NCBI RefSeq assembly: GCF_027789125.1
Contig: NZ_JAQFVF010000092.1
Coordinates: forward strand, 186,001 to 250,000
Length of the DNA: 64,000 nucleotides
Source: Paenibacillus aestuarii
Lineage (GTDB): Bacteria; Bacillota; Bacilli; Paenibacillales; NBRC-103111
Direction of reading: 5' to 3'
Under the pieces are notes generated by a model that was not told the origin of the DNA, made no database searches, and was given only the letters and a program-made list of their open reading frames with translations. Shown here one piece after another: positions 17,576 through 26,877 of this stretch. Made by a program: the position numbers and the translations under genes. Positions within the stretch are counted from its first letter, which is position 1, and each line of letters starts with the position of its first letter.

Positions 17576-18508
17576 CTAGTGTGAGACAAACAAAACCTTT
17601 GCTGCAAAAACGACTGCAGTCACCGTCACACTGCTGAGCAATGTGGTCAGCAGCACCGCTTGAGCCGCATATTCCGGATGATTGCCGTACTCCAGAGCAA
17701 AAGCGGCGCTGTTCCTGAAGGTCGGAAAGGAGCTGGCAATAACCAGCGCCTGCGCCGTCGTGCCGTCCAGCTTAAGCAGCCAAATGAACGATAAAGCAAT
17801 GACCGGTGAGACGACAAGTCTGCCCAAAATGCTGAAGATCAGCGCTGCGCTCAGCCGCTTGAACTGCAAGTATGCAGACTGCGCTCCCAGCGTAACGAGC
17901 GCGATCGCCAGGAAAGCATTCGCTACGTTTTGCAGCGGATTCCAAATAAAAGCGGGAATCGGCACGGCGAATCCATGCATGATCATGCCAAGGACGAACG
18001 CATAGATCATCGGATTTTTGACCAACTCTTTGAGCAGCTGCAGCCCCTGGCTTTGCGCCGATACCGCATTCATCAGCCCGTACGTATTCGTCAGCAAGTT
18101 TTGGTAAATCGAAACAACCACTTGTACCGACAAGCCCAGCGGGTTGCCTTGAAAGACGAGCTGGCTGACCGGCAGCCCAAAGTTGCCCGAATTGCTGAGG
18201 ACCACGCTGTTGGAGAAGGTCGAAGTCAGCCCTTTATCGAATTGCGCCACCTTGGCGGTTACTTTGCTGAGCACAATCAAAACAAAGCTTTGCAGCACGA
18301 GAAAGCCGATAATCCGGATCAGCAAGCCGGCATCGAATTTGCTTTCATAGATATTCGTAAAACTTACAGCCGGCAGCAGGAAAAAAGCATTGAGCTTGGA
18401 CAGCGTGTTCATCTCAAAGTGGAAAACACGATGCAGCAGCACCCCGGCGCCGATGAGCAAAAAGACAGGAACAATGACATTCAGCACAATCAACAAAAGG
18501 ACATTCAT
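17576..18508 (-). CDS. AEC (auxin efflux carrier) family transporter
   Basis: A 310-residue protein with about 10 membrane segments in two five-helix halves. Family features include the gap region FSNSVVLSNSGNFGLPVSQL, a broken helix with the N-x-G-N-F-G-x-P pattern, and the matching C-terminal stretch ASSFPTFRNSAAFALEYG. AEC members export or exchange organic acids such as malate. ATG at 18508 is preferred over 18523 because GGAGGA lies 7 nt before it. It follows the tct operon terminator, so it is separately transcribed. Confidence 0.85.
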   Translation of the reverse strand: MNVLLLIVLNVIVPVFLLIGAGVLLHRVFHFEMNTLSKLNAFFLLPAVSFTNIYESKFDAGLLIRIIGFLVLQSFVLIVLSKVTAKVAQFDKGLTSTFSNSVVLSNSGNFGLPVSQLVFQGNPLGLSVQVVVSIYQNLLTNTYGLMNAVSAQSQGLQLLKELVKNPMIYAFVLGMIMHGFAVPIPAFIWNPLQNVANAFLAIALVTLGAQSAYLQFKRLSAALIFSILGRLVVSPVIALSFIWLLKLDGTTAQALVIASSFPTFRNSAAFALEYGNHPEYAAQAVLLTTLLSSVTVTAVVFAAKVLFVSH

Positions 18509-18529
18509 GGCGGATTCCTCCATTAACGA

Positions 18530-18584
18530 AACCCCTGCTTAGCCTAGCAGCCTGAAGATCAGGACAACCAGGCTAACAGGGGTT
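18530..18584 (-). terminator. Terminator of the tctCBA operon
   Basis: A 15-bp stem with one bulged base (AACCCCTG.TTAGCCT) closing an inner loop, followed by TTTCGTT on the minus strand. It lies 12 bp after the tctA stop. Confidence 0.65.
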
Positions 18585-18595
18585 GGCGTCAGCTT

Positions 18596-20122
18596 TTAAC
18601 CTTCCTCGTTCACCAATACGTTCCTGCCTCTCAGCTTCAGAATCAACGGAATCGTGATCCATAACAGCCCGATTATAAGGAAGACGAGGGAGACCGGCTT
18701 TTGCAGAAAAATCATGAAATCGCCATTGGAAATCGTAAGCGCCCGGCGCATGTTGTTTTCCATCATAGGACCGAGAATGAGCCCCAGCACAAGCGGAGCC
18801 AGCGGATAGTCGTTCTTGGCCAAGAAGTAACCGACGATTCCGCAGCCCATGATGAGCAGCAAATCAAATGTCGAATATTGCACCGCATACACGCCAAATA
18901 CGGAAAAGACGATAATGAGCGGGATTAAATATTTGGTCGGTGTTTCGATCACTTTGGCAAATACTTTGACCAGCGGCATATTCAGAATCAGCAGCATCAA
19001 GTTGCCGACGAACATACTTGCGATGACGCCCCAGGCCAATTGCGGGTGATCCTGGAACAGTAAGGGACCTGGCTGCACGTTATACATGATGAATGCACCC
19101 ATCAAAATTGCCGTTGTACCCGAAGACGGAATGCCAAGTGTCAGCAGCGGAATCATCGCACCGCCGGAAGCGGCATTGTTGGCGGATTCCGGCGAAGCGA
19201 CGCCTTCGATGGCGCCTTTCCCGAACTTATCCGGGTTTTTGCTGATCTTCTTTTCCACGATGTAGGCGAAAAAGGAGGCCAGAATCGCCCCGGCGCCAGG
19301 CAATAAGCCGATGAAGAAGCCGAGCACGGAACCGCGGGCAATCGGCAGCGCGCTATCTTTCAAATCTTTTCGCGTCGGCATAATCCGGTTGATTTTCGCC
19401 AATTCGCCGTCGTTGCCTTCGCGCTGCAAAATCGTTTTGAACACTTCCCCGACGGCAAAAGTACCTACGGCCACAGTTAAAAACTCCAGGCCCTGATATA
19501 ATTCAGGAACGCCGAACGTAAAGCGTTCCACGCCGGATACGCTGTCGATGCCGATGGTCGCCAGCAGCAGACCGAACGCGGTCATCATGAGTGCCTTGAC
19601 CATCGATTTGCCGGCCAGACCGCTGATGGCGAGCAAGCCCAGCACCATGAGCGAGAAATATTCGGCCGGACCGAATTTGATCGCTACGTCCGATAATGGG
19701 CGCGCCAGGAAGATCAAGCCGATCAGAGAGATAATGCCGGCGGCGAAGGAGCCGATGGCCGAAATCGCCAGCGCTGCGCCGGCTCGGCCTTGCTTGGCCA
19801 TCTGATAGCCATCAAGCGTCGTCACGACGGACGACGATTCGCCCGGCGTATTGAGCAGAATCGACGTTGTCGAGCCGCCGTACATCGCGCCGTAATAGAC
19901 CCCGGCCAACAAAATGATCGAGCTGGTAGCCGCTTCTTCCGCGCTGAGGCCGGACGTCATCGTCGCCGTGATTGGAATCAGCAGAGCAACGCCGCTCATC
20001 GGTCCGATGCCCGGCAACACGCCGACGACCGTGCCAATCAGCACGCCGATGAATACGAACACAACGTTGTGCCACTGCATCGCAGTGCCTAGTCCGTGCA
20101 ATACATAGTCAACTGTACTCAT
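18596..20122 (-). CDS. tctA: Tripartite tricarboxylate transporter, large permease TctA
   Basis: A 508-residue membrane protein with 11-12 segments, the large subunit of TTT-type solute:cation symporters for citrate and related carboxylates. Signature regions are GVLPGIGPMSGVALLIP near the start, GAMYGGSTTSILLNTPGE, and in the second half GLLPGAGAILASFFAYI and ESANNAASGGAMIPLLTLGI, the inverted-repeat Pro-Gly motifs thought to form the substrate pore. The start has GGGGGAG upstream and is 1 bp after the tctB stop, so the two are coupled. Confidence 0.93.
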   Translation of the reverse strand: MSTVDYVLHGLGTAMQWHNVVFVFIGVLIGTVVGVLPGIGPMSGVALLIPITATMTSGLSAEEAATSSIILLAGVYYGAMYGGSTTSILLNTPGESSSVVTTLDGYQMAKQGRAGAALAISAIGSFAAGIISLIGLIFLARPLSDVAIKFGPAEYFSLMVLGLLAISGLAGKSMVKALMMTAFGLLLATIGIDSVSGVERFTFGVPELYQGLEFLTVAVGTFAVGEVFKTILQREGNDGELAKINRIMPTRKDLKDSALPIARGSVLGFFIGLLPGAGAILASFFAYIVEKKISKNPDKFGKGAIEGVASPESANNAASGGAMIPLLTLGIPSSGTTAILMGAFIMYNVQPGPLLFQDHPQLAWGVIASMFVGNLMLLILNMPLVKVFAKVIETPTKYLIPLIIVFSVFGVYAVQYSTFDLLLIMGCGIVGYFLAKNDYPLAPLVLGLILGPMMENNMRRALTISNGDFMIFLQKPVSLVFLIIGLLWITIPLILKLRGRNVLVNEEG

Positions 20123-20123
20123 G

Positions 20124-20588
20124 TTAAGCTCCCCCTAACCAAGCTGGGAATCCAGGAAGCGAACCATCCAGCACGTGTACATATAAGTAATAAACGCCGT
20201 AAGAGAAGCATGCGGCGATAATCAAGGACACCCATAGGCGGCCCTTCTGCATCGTTTGGAACCCGATCATAAGGAACAGGAACGTCGAAATAACGAACCC
20301 AATATCCTCCAAAAAATATGCATATAAGACAGCGGCAGCAAAAATAATGCCGAATCTTTTGTAGTCTAAATGTTCTTTGTGTTTCTCCGCCCGCTGCTGC
20401 TTGCGGAACGTTTCATAGATCAAACGTACACTCATTAACGATAAGAACGAGCCTAGAATTAATGGAAAAATATTAGCACCTACATGACTTCCGTATGCGC
20501 TGGTCGAAATCCCTAAGGAACCGAACACAAACGCAAGGCCAACGGCGAAAAACGCGATCCCTGCATACCGGTCAAACGTCGTATTCAT
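20124..20588 (-). CDS. tctB: Tripartite tricarboxylate transporter, small permease TctB
   Basis: A 154-residue membrane protein with four hydrophobic helices (GIAFFAVGLAFVFG; IFPLILGSFLSLM; FGIIFAAAVLYAYFL; FVISTFLFLMIGF and a last one), the size and layout of TctB. It has a strong AGGAGG site before the ATG. It lies between tctC (63 bp upstream) and tctA, in the standard order. Confidence 0.88.
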   Translation of the reverse strand: MNTTFDRYAGIAFFAVGLAFVFGSLGISTSAYGSHVGANIFPLILGSFLSLMSVRLIYETFRKQQRAEKHKEHLDYKRFGIIFAAAVLYAYFLEDIGFVISTFLFLMIGFQTMQKGRLWVSLIIAACFSYGVYYLYVHVLDGSLPGFPAWLGGA

Positions 20589-20651
20589 CTTTGTACCTCC
20601 TACCCTTAAGGGCGAGGGAGAAGAGGCGCTCTTCTCCCTATTCTTCAGGTG

Positions 20652-21728
20652 TTATTTCTGCATGCCCAGCGCGGTCAGCATATCTTTCACTTGTGTTTCT
20701 TGCTGAGTTAAGTACGTTTTGAAATCTTCGGATTTCTTATAGTCGGTTTCCCAGCTGTTCGCTTGCATTTCTTTTTTCCATGCATCGGACTCTACCATTT
20801 TTTTCAGCGCGTCTTCCCAGTAGCTCTTCGCTTCCGGACTCATGTTCTTCGGTCCGAAAATCCCCCGCCAGATCAAGAATTCGGCATCAACGCCCTGCTC
20901 TTTCATCGTCGGCACATCTTTCAAGTTACCGCCAAGGCGGGCTGGAGCCGCAACCGCGAGGATGCGGATTTTTCCAGCCTTCACGTACTGATCCAGAGAT
21001 GATGCGTCTGTGCCCAATACGTCCGCATTGCCGCCGAGCAGTGCCGTTACCGCTTCGCCGCCGCCATCATAGGAGACGTATTTCACTTTCTTCGGGTCAA
21101 TGCCATATTTGAATGCCGGCAAAATGGAGACCAAGTGGTCCATCGAGCCTGGCGCCGATCCGCCGGCAACCGTCAATTTGGTCGGGTCTTTCTTCATATC
21201 TTCAAGCAAAGATTTCAAATCTTTATACTTGGAATTTGCCGCAACGGCCACAGCGCCGTAATCTTTCGTCAATTGCACCAGCGGTGTCGTGTCATTGAAG
21301 CCGTATGGCGTGTTGCCTTCTTTTTTCAAATGGTTGATCAGGATGGGCGGCGAGCTGACGAAAAGCTTGTAATTGTCCTTCACATCTTTGGTCGCGTATT
21401 CAGCCATGAACACCGTCCCGCCGCCGCCCGGTTTGTTTTCCACGGTGATCGGCTTATCGACCGCTTTGGTGTCGGAGAGCACTTTCGCGATCGTGCGTGC
21501 AGTCATATCCCAACCGCCGCCTGCGCCGGACGGAGCGATGATGCTAAGCGCCTTCTCCGGATACCCCGATTTCGCTGGCGCTGCCGGAGCTGCCGTTGCT
21601 TTGCCTTGATCCGCTGGCGCACTGGTTGCAGCCGGTTTTGCCGCGTTGCTGCCGCACGCTGCGAGACTGACGGCTAGCAGACTGATCGCGCTAACTTTCC
21701 ATGAAGCTGCCAATAATTGTTTTATCAA
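20652..21728 (-). CDS. tctC: Tripartite tricarboxylate transporter substrate-binding lipoprotein TctC
   Basis: A 358-residue extracytoplasmic binding protein of the TTT/Bug family. The signal peptide ends in lipobox AVSLAAC, followed by an Ala/Thr-rich linker. The mature domain starts YPEKALSIIAPSGAGGGWDM and has PGGGGTVFMAEYA and VAGGSAPGSMDH loops that bind carboxylates in this fold. A TTG start at 21728 is chosen because GGAGGGG lies 7-8 nt upstream and it gives a normal lipoprotein signal (IKQLLAASWKVSAISLLAVS); earlier in-frame ATGs have no ribosome site. First gene of tctCBA, divergent from the sensor kinase gene. Confidence 0.88.
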   Translation of the reverse strand: MIKQLLAASWKVSAISLLAVSLAACGSNAAKPAATSAPADQGKATAAPAAPAKSGYPEKALSIIAPSGAGGGWDMTARTIAKVLSDTKAVDKPITVENKPGGGGTVFMAEYATKDVKDNYKLFVSSPPILINHLKKEGNTPYGFNDTTPLVQLTKDYGAVAVAANSKYKDLKSLLEDMKKDPTKLTVAGGSAPGSMDHLVSILPAFKYGIDPKKVKYVSYDGGGEAVTALLGGNADVLGTDASSLDQYVKAGKIRILAVAAPARLGGNLKDVPTMKEQGVDAEFLIWRGIFGPKNMSPEAKSYWEDALKKMVESDAWKKEMQANSWETDYKKSEDFKTYLTQQETQVKDMLTALGMQK

Positions 21729-21947
21729 TTGAAACCCCTCCAATTGTATATGTGATGTATCCGCTTTCTTTGAAGCGTTTTCAGAATACCATCTCGCCCT
21801 ATCGTCCGAGAAGTTTAACAGAATTAATTGTAAAAACTTCGTTATGCCCATTTTGTTCATATTGTTCACGGCAGGGAAAGGCCGCTAACGGTAAAATGAG
21901 AACGCTTTTATGATACAATACAATCAAAAACAGGAGGACATTCATCA

Positions 21948-23537
21948 ATGAAGCTGCAGACCAAATTAATCCTCATTATTTGTTCGCTCCTGTTTATCGT
22001 GATTGTCAGTCTCGGCGGCATCTTCTATTACATCATGACCACAACGCTCGAAGAACAAATCGGAACCCGCGCTTTGAAAGTTGCTGAAACCGTTGCCAAC
22101 ATACCTGAGGTTAGTCATGCTTTTCAAACATCAGACCCTTCCGCCATCATCCAGCCAATCGCCGAACACATTCGTGATAAAATTGATGCCGAATATATCG
22201 TTGTCGGCAACCGTGACGGCATCCGCTACTCGCATCCGCTGCCGGAGCGGATCGGCAAAGAGATGGTCGGCGGCGATAACGGTCCTGTGCTCGAAGGGCA
22301 ATCGATCATTTCCAAGGCCATCGGCTCGCTCGGGCCGTCTTTGCGCGGCAAAGCGCCGATCCGGGACGATCTGGGCCAGGTCATCGGGATTGTCTCCGTC
22401 GGCTTCCTGACGGAGGACATCGACACGATCACCGACGTTTATCAATCGCGGATTGAATGGATATCAATGATCGTGCTCGGCATTGGCCTGATCGGCGCGA
22501 TCCTGATCGCCCGTAACGTGCGCAGCTCCATCCACGGGCTGGAGCCCAAAGAAATCGGCGCCTTATACACAGAGAAGCAGGCGATCCTGCAATCGATTCG
22601 CGAAGGCATCATCGCGGTGAACCAGGACGGCGTCATCACGATGGCGAACCGCTATGCGCTTCAGCTGCTGCAGCTGCCGGAGCGCGCGAAGATCACGGGC
22701 AAGCACATTGAAGATGTGATCCCGAATACGCGGCTTTATGAGGTTGTCCGCACAGGCGAAGCCGAATTCGACCATGAAATGCTGATCGGCGGCCACGAAG
22801 TCATCGTCAACCGTGTGCCGATCGTTAACCGCAAGCGCGGCGTCACAGGTGCCGTCTCCAGCTTTCGCAGCAAATCCGAGCTGTACCGGCTCGCAGAAGA
22901 GCTGTCGCAGGTCAAGCGGTTTGCCGAGGCGCTGCGCGCGCAGACGCACGAATTTTCCAATAAACTCTACGTCATCTCCGGGCTGATTCAGCTGGAATCG
23001 TATCAGGAAGCGGTCGAAATGATCTCCAGGGAATCGGATGTGCATCAGAATTGGGTGCAATTCATCATGCACGAAATCCCCGATCCGGTGATCGGGGGGC
23101 TGCTGATCGGCAAATTCAACCGCGCGCAGGAGCTCAAATTAACGTTCGAGCTTGATCATGAGAGCACTTTTGCCGATATCCCGGCGGAAATTGACCGCAA
23201 TCTGCTCGTTACCATCATCGGCAATCTGATCGACAATGCGATGGAAGCCGTTCTGGCGGGCGGTGAACAGACAGTGCCGTATGTCAAGCTATTTTTAACC
23301 GATCTCGGTGAGGACTTGATTATTGAATGCGAAGATCGCGGCGTCGGCATCCCCGATGATGTAGGCAGCACCGTGTTTGAGAAAGGCTTCTCCACCAAAG
23401 CCGGCGAACATCGCGGCATCGGCCTCTCTTTAGTTCAGCATGCTGTTGGCAAGCTGGAAGGATATATGACGTTCCAAAAAAATCCAGCCGGAGGCACGAT
23501 CTTCACGGTCGCCCTGCCTAAGCAACCGTTTTTATAG
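21948..23537 (+). CDS. CitA/DcuS-family sensor histidine kinase
   Basis: A 529-residue membrane kinase. The first membrane helix (about 7-28, LIICSLLFIVIVSLGG) is followed by an extracellular sensor domain (IRYSHPLPERIGKEMVGGD, typical of the CitA/DcuS PAS fold), a second helix (about 172-192), a cytoplasmic PAS domain, the phospho-acceptor QTHEFSNKLYVISGLIQL (His about 326), and an ATPase domain with NLIDNAMEAV, DRGVGIP and GIGLSLV. Such kinases sense di- and tricarboxylates. Divergent from tctCBA and 15 bp before its response regulator, it probably controls the transporter. The start has AGGAGG upstream. Confidence 0.9.
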   Translation: MKLQTKLILIICSLLFIVIVSLGGIFYYIMTTTLEEQIGTRALKVAETVANIPEVSHAFQTSDPSAIIQPIAEHIRDKIDAEYIVVGNRDGIRYSHPLPERIGKEMVGGDNGPVLEGQSIISKAIGSLGPSLRGKAPIRDDLGQVIGIVSVGFLTEDIDTITDVYQSRIEWISMIVLGIGLIGAILIARNVRSSIHGLEPKEIGALYTEKQAILQSIREGIIAVNQDGVITMANRYALQLLQLPERAKITGKHIEDVIPNTRLYEVVRTGEAEFDHEMLIGGHEVIVNRVPIVNRKRGVTGAVSSFRSKSELYRLAEELSQVKRFAEALRAQTHEFSNKLYVISGLIQLESYQEAVEMISRESDVHQNWVQFIMHEIPDPVIGGLLIGKFNRAQELKLTFELDHESTFADIPAEIDRNLLVTIIGNLIDNAMEAVLAGGEQTVPYVKLFLTDLGEDLIIECEDRGVGIPDDVGSTVFEKGFSTKAGEHRGIGLSLVQHAVGKLEGYMTFQKNPAGGTIFTVALPKQPFL

Positions 23538-23552
23538 AAAGGAGTTGACTCG

Positions 23553-24275
23553 ATGGAACTGAATCACCTGCTGCAATCAACCATTGAAGTCCTGATCATT
23601 GAGGATGATGTGAAGATTGCGGAAATCAACCGCAGGTTCATCGAAAAAGTAGACGGCTTCCATGTCGTCGGTATCGCCACCGACGATGTCCAGGCCAAGG
23701 AACAGCTGGATATCCTGCGGCCGAATCTCGTCCTGCTGGATATTTATTTTCCAAATGGCAGCGGACTGGACATGCTATCCTACATTCGTCAGCACTACCG
23801 TGACACTGACGTTATTATGATCACCGCGGCTAAAGAAGCCGAAGCCATCCGGGACGCCGTCCGCAGCGGGGCTTTCGACTATATTATGAAGCCGCTGGTA
23901 TTTAATCGGCTGCAGGAAACATTGCAGCGCTACCTTGATTTTCATCGCGAATTGAATCGCCTGAACACGAGCGGCTCGATTAATCAAAGCGATGTCGACC
24001 GCTTATGGTCAGGCACAGGCAAGAAAGATGCGCGTGCTGAGAACATTTTCCTCCCCAAAGGCATCGATAAGCTAACGTTGGAAAAAATCGTGCAGGCGAT
24101 CTCCGCCGCGGATGCGGGCATGACCGCCGAACAGATCGCCAAAGAAATCGGCGTCAGCCGTTCGACAGGACGCCGCTATTTGGAGCATCTGGTCAGCGCC
24201 GGCGAAGTGTACGCCGATCTGTCCTACGGCGTCGTTGGCCGGCCCGAACGGGTTTATCGGAAGAAAGGTCTGTGA
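23553..24275 (+). CDS. CitT/DctR-family response regulator
   Basis: A 240-residue regulator: receiver domain (about 12-135) with acidic pocket IEDD, phosphorylated Asp in NLVLLDIYFPNGSG and Lys in YIMKPL, then a C-terminal helix-turn-helix (AEQIAKEIGVSRSTGRRYLEHL) typical of the CitB/CitT branch. Partner of the kinase gene 15 bp upstream; likely activates tctCBA in response to external carboxylate. Ribosome site AAAGGAG. Confidence 0.9.
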   Translation: MELNHLLQSTIEVLIIEDDVKIAEINRRFIEKVDGFHVVGIATDDVQAKEQLDILRPNLVLLDIYFPNGSGLDMLSYIRQHYRDTDVIMITAAKEAEAIRDAVRSGAFDYIMKPLVFNRLQETLQRYLDFHRELNRLNTSGSINQSDVDRLWSGTGKKDARAENIFLPKGIDKLTLEKIVQAISAADAGMTAEQIAKEIGVSRSTGRRYLEHLVSAGEVYADLSYGVVGRPERVYRKKGL

Positions 24276-24418
24276 GGAGGAGACCCGACGCTCAATTCCG
24301 CCTCGGTCAAGTGGGCAACGCTCCAGCTGCTTCTCGTTCAGCAATTTCGAACTACCGCGATTTCCGCACAGTAGTGTCACGTAAAATTCCCAGCGGCCTC
24401 CGCCGCCGGACGCTACAA

Positions 24419-24452
24419 AAAAGCCGCCCGCTCCATTGGAGGGACGGCTTTT
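24419..24452. terminator. Bidirectional terminator between response regulator and kimA
   Basis: AAAAGCCG.CCCTCC stem (one bulge) with a 4-nt loop and T-rich runs on both strands. It lies just before the stop of the convergent potassium transporter gene. Confidence 0.7.
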
Positions 24453-24455
24453 GCT

Positions 24456-26282
24456 TTATTTTTTCAAGTGGTAAGGCACGGTCGTAATGATCAGGTTCCG
24501 CCGATAGAGCAAATGGGCTCGAATCAGTAGACTGGATTGGTTGTGCAGGATGTTGTGCCAGCCCTTCTTCGGGATGAATTGCGGAATAATGACGGTTACC
24601 TGGTAGTTCGATTCGCTGGCCTTGCGCTGCACAGTGTCAATGAATTTGGTCAGCGGGTTAATGATGCTGCGGTAAGGCGAATGCAGCGTCACCAAGCGCA
24701 CATCAGGCTGCCACTTATTCCATTTTTCCTCGAAAACAACCTCATCTTCTCTTTCAAACGGCACGTAGACGGCGATGATTTGGTGAGGCGATAACGATTT
24801 CGCATAGTTCAGTGAGTTCTCGACGACATGCGTGATACCCGCTACAGGGAGAATGATCACGTTCCCCTCAATCGGCTTGACCGGTTCGCACGTTGCGAGC
24901 CGCAGCTGGTCCCCGACGGCATCGTAGTGTTTGCGGATGCGATGGAACAGGATGATGATTAACGGCAGGAATATCAATACCGCCCAAACCTGTGTAAACT
25001 TCGTCAAAAAGAACATCATGGTGACGATGAAACTGATCAGCGCGCCCGTCGTGTTTATGATCAGCTTGAGCAGCCAGCCAGTTGGCTTTTCGCGAATCCA
25101 TTTGAGCATCATCCCCGTCTGGGAGAGAGTAAATGGAATAAATACACCAACGGCGTAAAGTGGAATTAAATGCTCTGTCTTCCCTTTAAAGGCGAAGATG
25201 AGAATGATGGACAGCAAGCCAAGAAAAATAATCCCGTTGGAATACCCTAACCGGTCGCCGCGGATGGTGAACATTCTTGGGATAAATTTGTCTTTCGCCA
25301 AGTTAACGGCCAGCAATGGAAAAGCGGAATAACCTGTGTTGGCGGCCAGCACCAGGATAAGCGCTGTCGTTCCTTGGATGAAATAATACATGAAGCTTCG
25401 TCCGAACGTTTGTTCTGCGATCTGCGAAACCACCGTCACTTCATCTTTCGGGGCAATCCCGTAATAGTACGCTAACCATACGATCCCTGAAAATAAGATG
25501 GCAAGCAGTGTACCCATCGCGATCAAGGTTTTGGTCGCATTTTTCGGGGCCGGATCCTTAAAGTTAGGAATCGCATTCGAGATCGCCTCAACCCCTGTCA
25601 GTGCCGAACTGCCCGAGGCAAATGCGCGCAGGAGCAGGAACAAGCTGATGCCCGCGACTGGCGTACCGATCGGACTATGCAGCGTCGGCGAGACTTGCCC
25701 GGTAGCGATGTGATAAAGACCTACGCCAATGAGAATAAAGAGGGCGAGAACGAATAAATAAACCGGATAGGCAAGGACGGTAGCGGACTCGGTAACCCCT
25801 CTTAAGTTCAGAATCGTGATGCAAAGGACGAAAAAGACAGCAATCCCGACCGTATGCGCATGCAAGCTGGGAAAAGCGGACGTAATGGCATCCGTCCCCG
25901 CCGACACACTCACGGCCACCGTGAGGATGTAGTCGACTAATAACGATCCGCCAGCCACCAATCCGGGGTACATGCCCAGGTTTTCTTTGGAGACAACATA
26001 AGCGCCTCCGCCATGCGGATAAGCATAGATGATCTGTCTATAGGATAAAATTAGTGCTGTCAATAAAATCAAAACGCCGACGCCAATTGGAATCGAATAC
26101 CAGAAAGCTGTTGCACTGATCGTCACCAGGACAAGCAGGATCTGCTCCGGGCCGTATGCCACCGAGGACAAAGCATCGGATGACAGGATGGCTAGTGCCT
26201 TCGTTTTGTTGATCTTTTGCTCCCCTAATTCCGTCGATTTCAACGGTCTTCCGATTAAAAACCGTTTTAATTCGGATATCAT
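24456..26282 (-). CDS. kimA: KimA-like APC-superfamily potassium transporter
   Basis: A 608-residue protein with 12 membrane segments in the first 440 residues and a 170-residue cytoplasmic tail. Length and segments match Bacillus subtilis KimA (YdaO), a high-affinity proton-coupled potassium importer inhibited by c-di-AMP: KALAILSSDALSSVAYGPEQ, YPHGGGAYVVSKENLG, GASGSSALTGVEAISNAI-type FASGSSALTGVEAISNA. The tail (VIILPVAGITHVVENSLNYA) looks like a universal-stress-like nucleotide-binding fold. Its leader carries a c-di-AMP riboswitch and terminator, so both transcription and probably activity respond to c-di-AMP. Function otherwise could be amino acid transport, but the riboswitch favours potassium. 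Confidence 0.87.
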   Translation of the reverse strand: MISELKRFLIGRPLKSTELGEQKINKTKALAILSSDALSSVAYGPEQILLVLVTISATAFWYSIPIGVGVLILLTALILSYRQIIYAYPHGGGAYVVSKENLGMYPGLVAGGSLLVDYILTVAVSVSAGTDAITSAFPSLHAHTVGIAVFFVLCITILNLRGVTESATVLAYPVYLFVLALFILIGVGLYHIATGQVSPTLHSPIGTPVAGISLFLLLRAFASGSSALTGVEAISNAIPNFKDPAPKNATKTLIAMGTLLAILFSGIVWLAYYYGIAPKDEVTVVSQIAEQTFGRSFMYYFIQGTTALILVLAANTGYSAFPLLAVNLAKDKFIPRMFTIRGDRLGYSNGIIFLGLLSIILIFAFKGKTEHLIPLYAVGVFIPFTLSQTGMMLKWIREKPTGWLLKLIINTTGALISFIVTMMFFLTKFTQVWAVLIFLPLIIILFHRIRKHYDAVGDQLRLATCEPVKPIEGNVIILPVAGITHVVENSLNYAKSLSPHQIIAVYVPFEREDEVVFEEKWNKWQPDVRLVTLHSPYRSIINPLTKFIDTVQRKASESNYQVTVIIPQFIPKKGWHNILHNQSSLLIRAHLLYRRNLIITTVPYHLKK

Positions 26283-26417
26283 CGTAGCATTCGCTCCCTT
26301 TGTTGGAGATAGCCGCTTATCCTTATGCTTATGTGGTTAGAATCCCAATTTTCAAGCCGGATTATCCATGTCCACCAAGGAGCAAGCTCGTCGCTATCCT
26401 AAATTTGGCAATAGAAA

Positions 26418-26443
26418 ACCACAGAGGCAGGAGCCCCTGTGGT
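26418..26443 (-). terminator. Riboswitch-controlled terminator in the kimA leader
   Basis: CCACAGGGG/CCTCTGTGG-type perfect stem with a 6-nt loop followed by TTTTCT on the minus strand, located between the c-di-AMP aptamer and kimA. It is the likely expression platform: ligand binding would favour termination. Confidence 0.8.
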
Positions 26444-26469
26444 CATTGGTTACAAGATCACAGATTCAT

Positions 26470-26645
26470 CATCCTCTCTCCATCTACGCTTACGAGGTTA
26501 GCTGCCGGATTCGGATGGTTAGAGTCACCCTACTGCAGAGAAAATCTCTGCAGATTCACCCCATGTCGATGACCGTCCTGCTGCGAATCAGCCGGATATC
26601 ACCCACGTTGGTTCCCCCGTTTTTCTTCGAGAAAATTCAGCGATA
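26470..26645 (-). promoter_or_regulatory. c-di-AMP (ydaO-yuaA) riboswitch
   Basis: On the minus strand the leader of the KimA-like gene contains the conserved blocks of the ydaO class in order: an ATCGCTGAATT 5' part, GGGGAACCAACG, GGGGTGAATCT, a variable hairpin (TGCAGAG..CTCTGCA), AGGGTGACTCT, and the hallmark CCGAATCCGGCAG followed by CTAACCTCGTAAGCG. It ends in GGAGAGAGGAT. A terminator follows. In this class c-di-AMP binding switches potassium transporter expression off. Boundaries are approximate. Confidence 0.92.
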
Positions 26646-26815
26646 TTGAATATGAATCAAATATGTTATATTTTCCATTTGAATACTACGCTATATTCCT
26701 TCTTCTGTAAAATAGCAAAACAAGTCGAAAGCCATCTTTCACCGTCATTAAACTTATAAAAAAGCGCTTTCATAGTCTAGGTTCTTATATTAACTAGCGC
26801 TATCTTGCTTTTGCT

Positions 26816-26843
26816 TTGTTTTTGCGATCATATGTTCTATAAT
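26816..26843 (+). promoter_or_regulatory. Promoter of the nucB-like gene
   Basis: -35 TTGTTT (26816-26821), 16-bp spacer, -10 TATAAT (26838-26843), 35 bp before the start codon. A half-perfect cre-like sequence (26759-26772, centre AAAGCGCTTTCA) lies upstream. Sporulation sigma factor control is possible given the gene but not proven by sequence. Confidence 0.45.
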
Positions 26844-26877
26844 AAGGACGGAAACTAGGCAGAAGGAGTCAACATCG

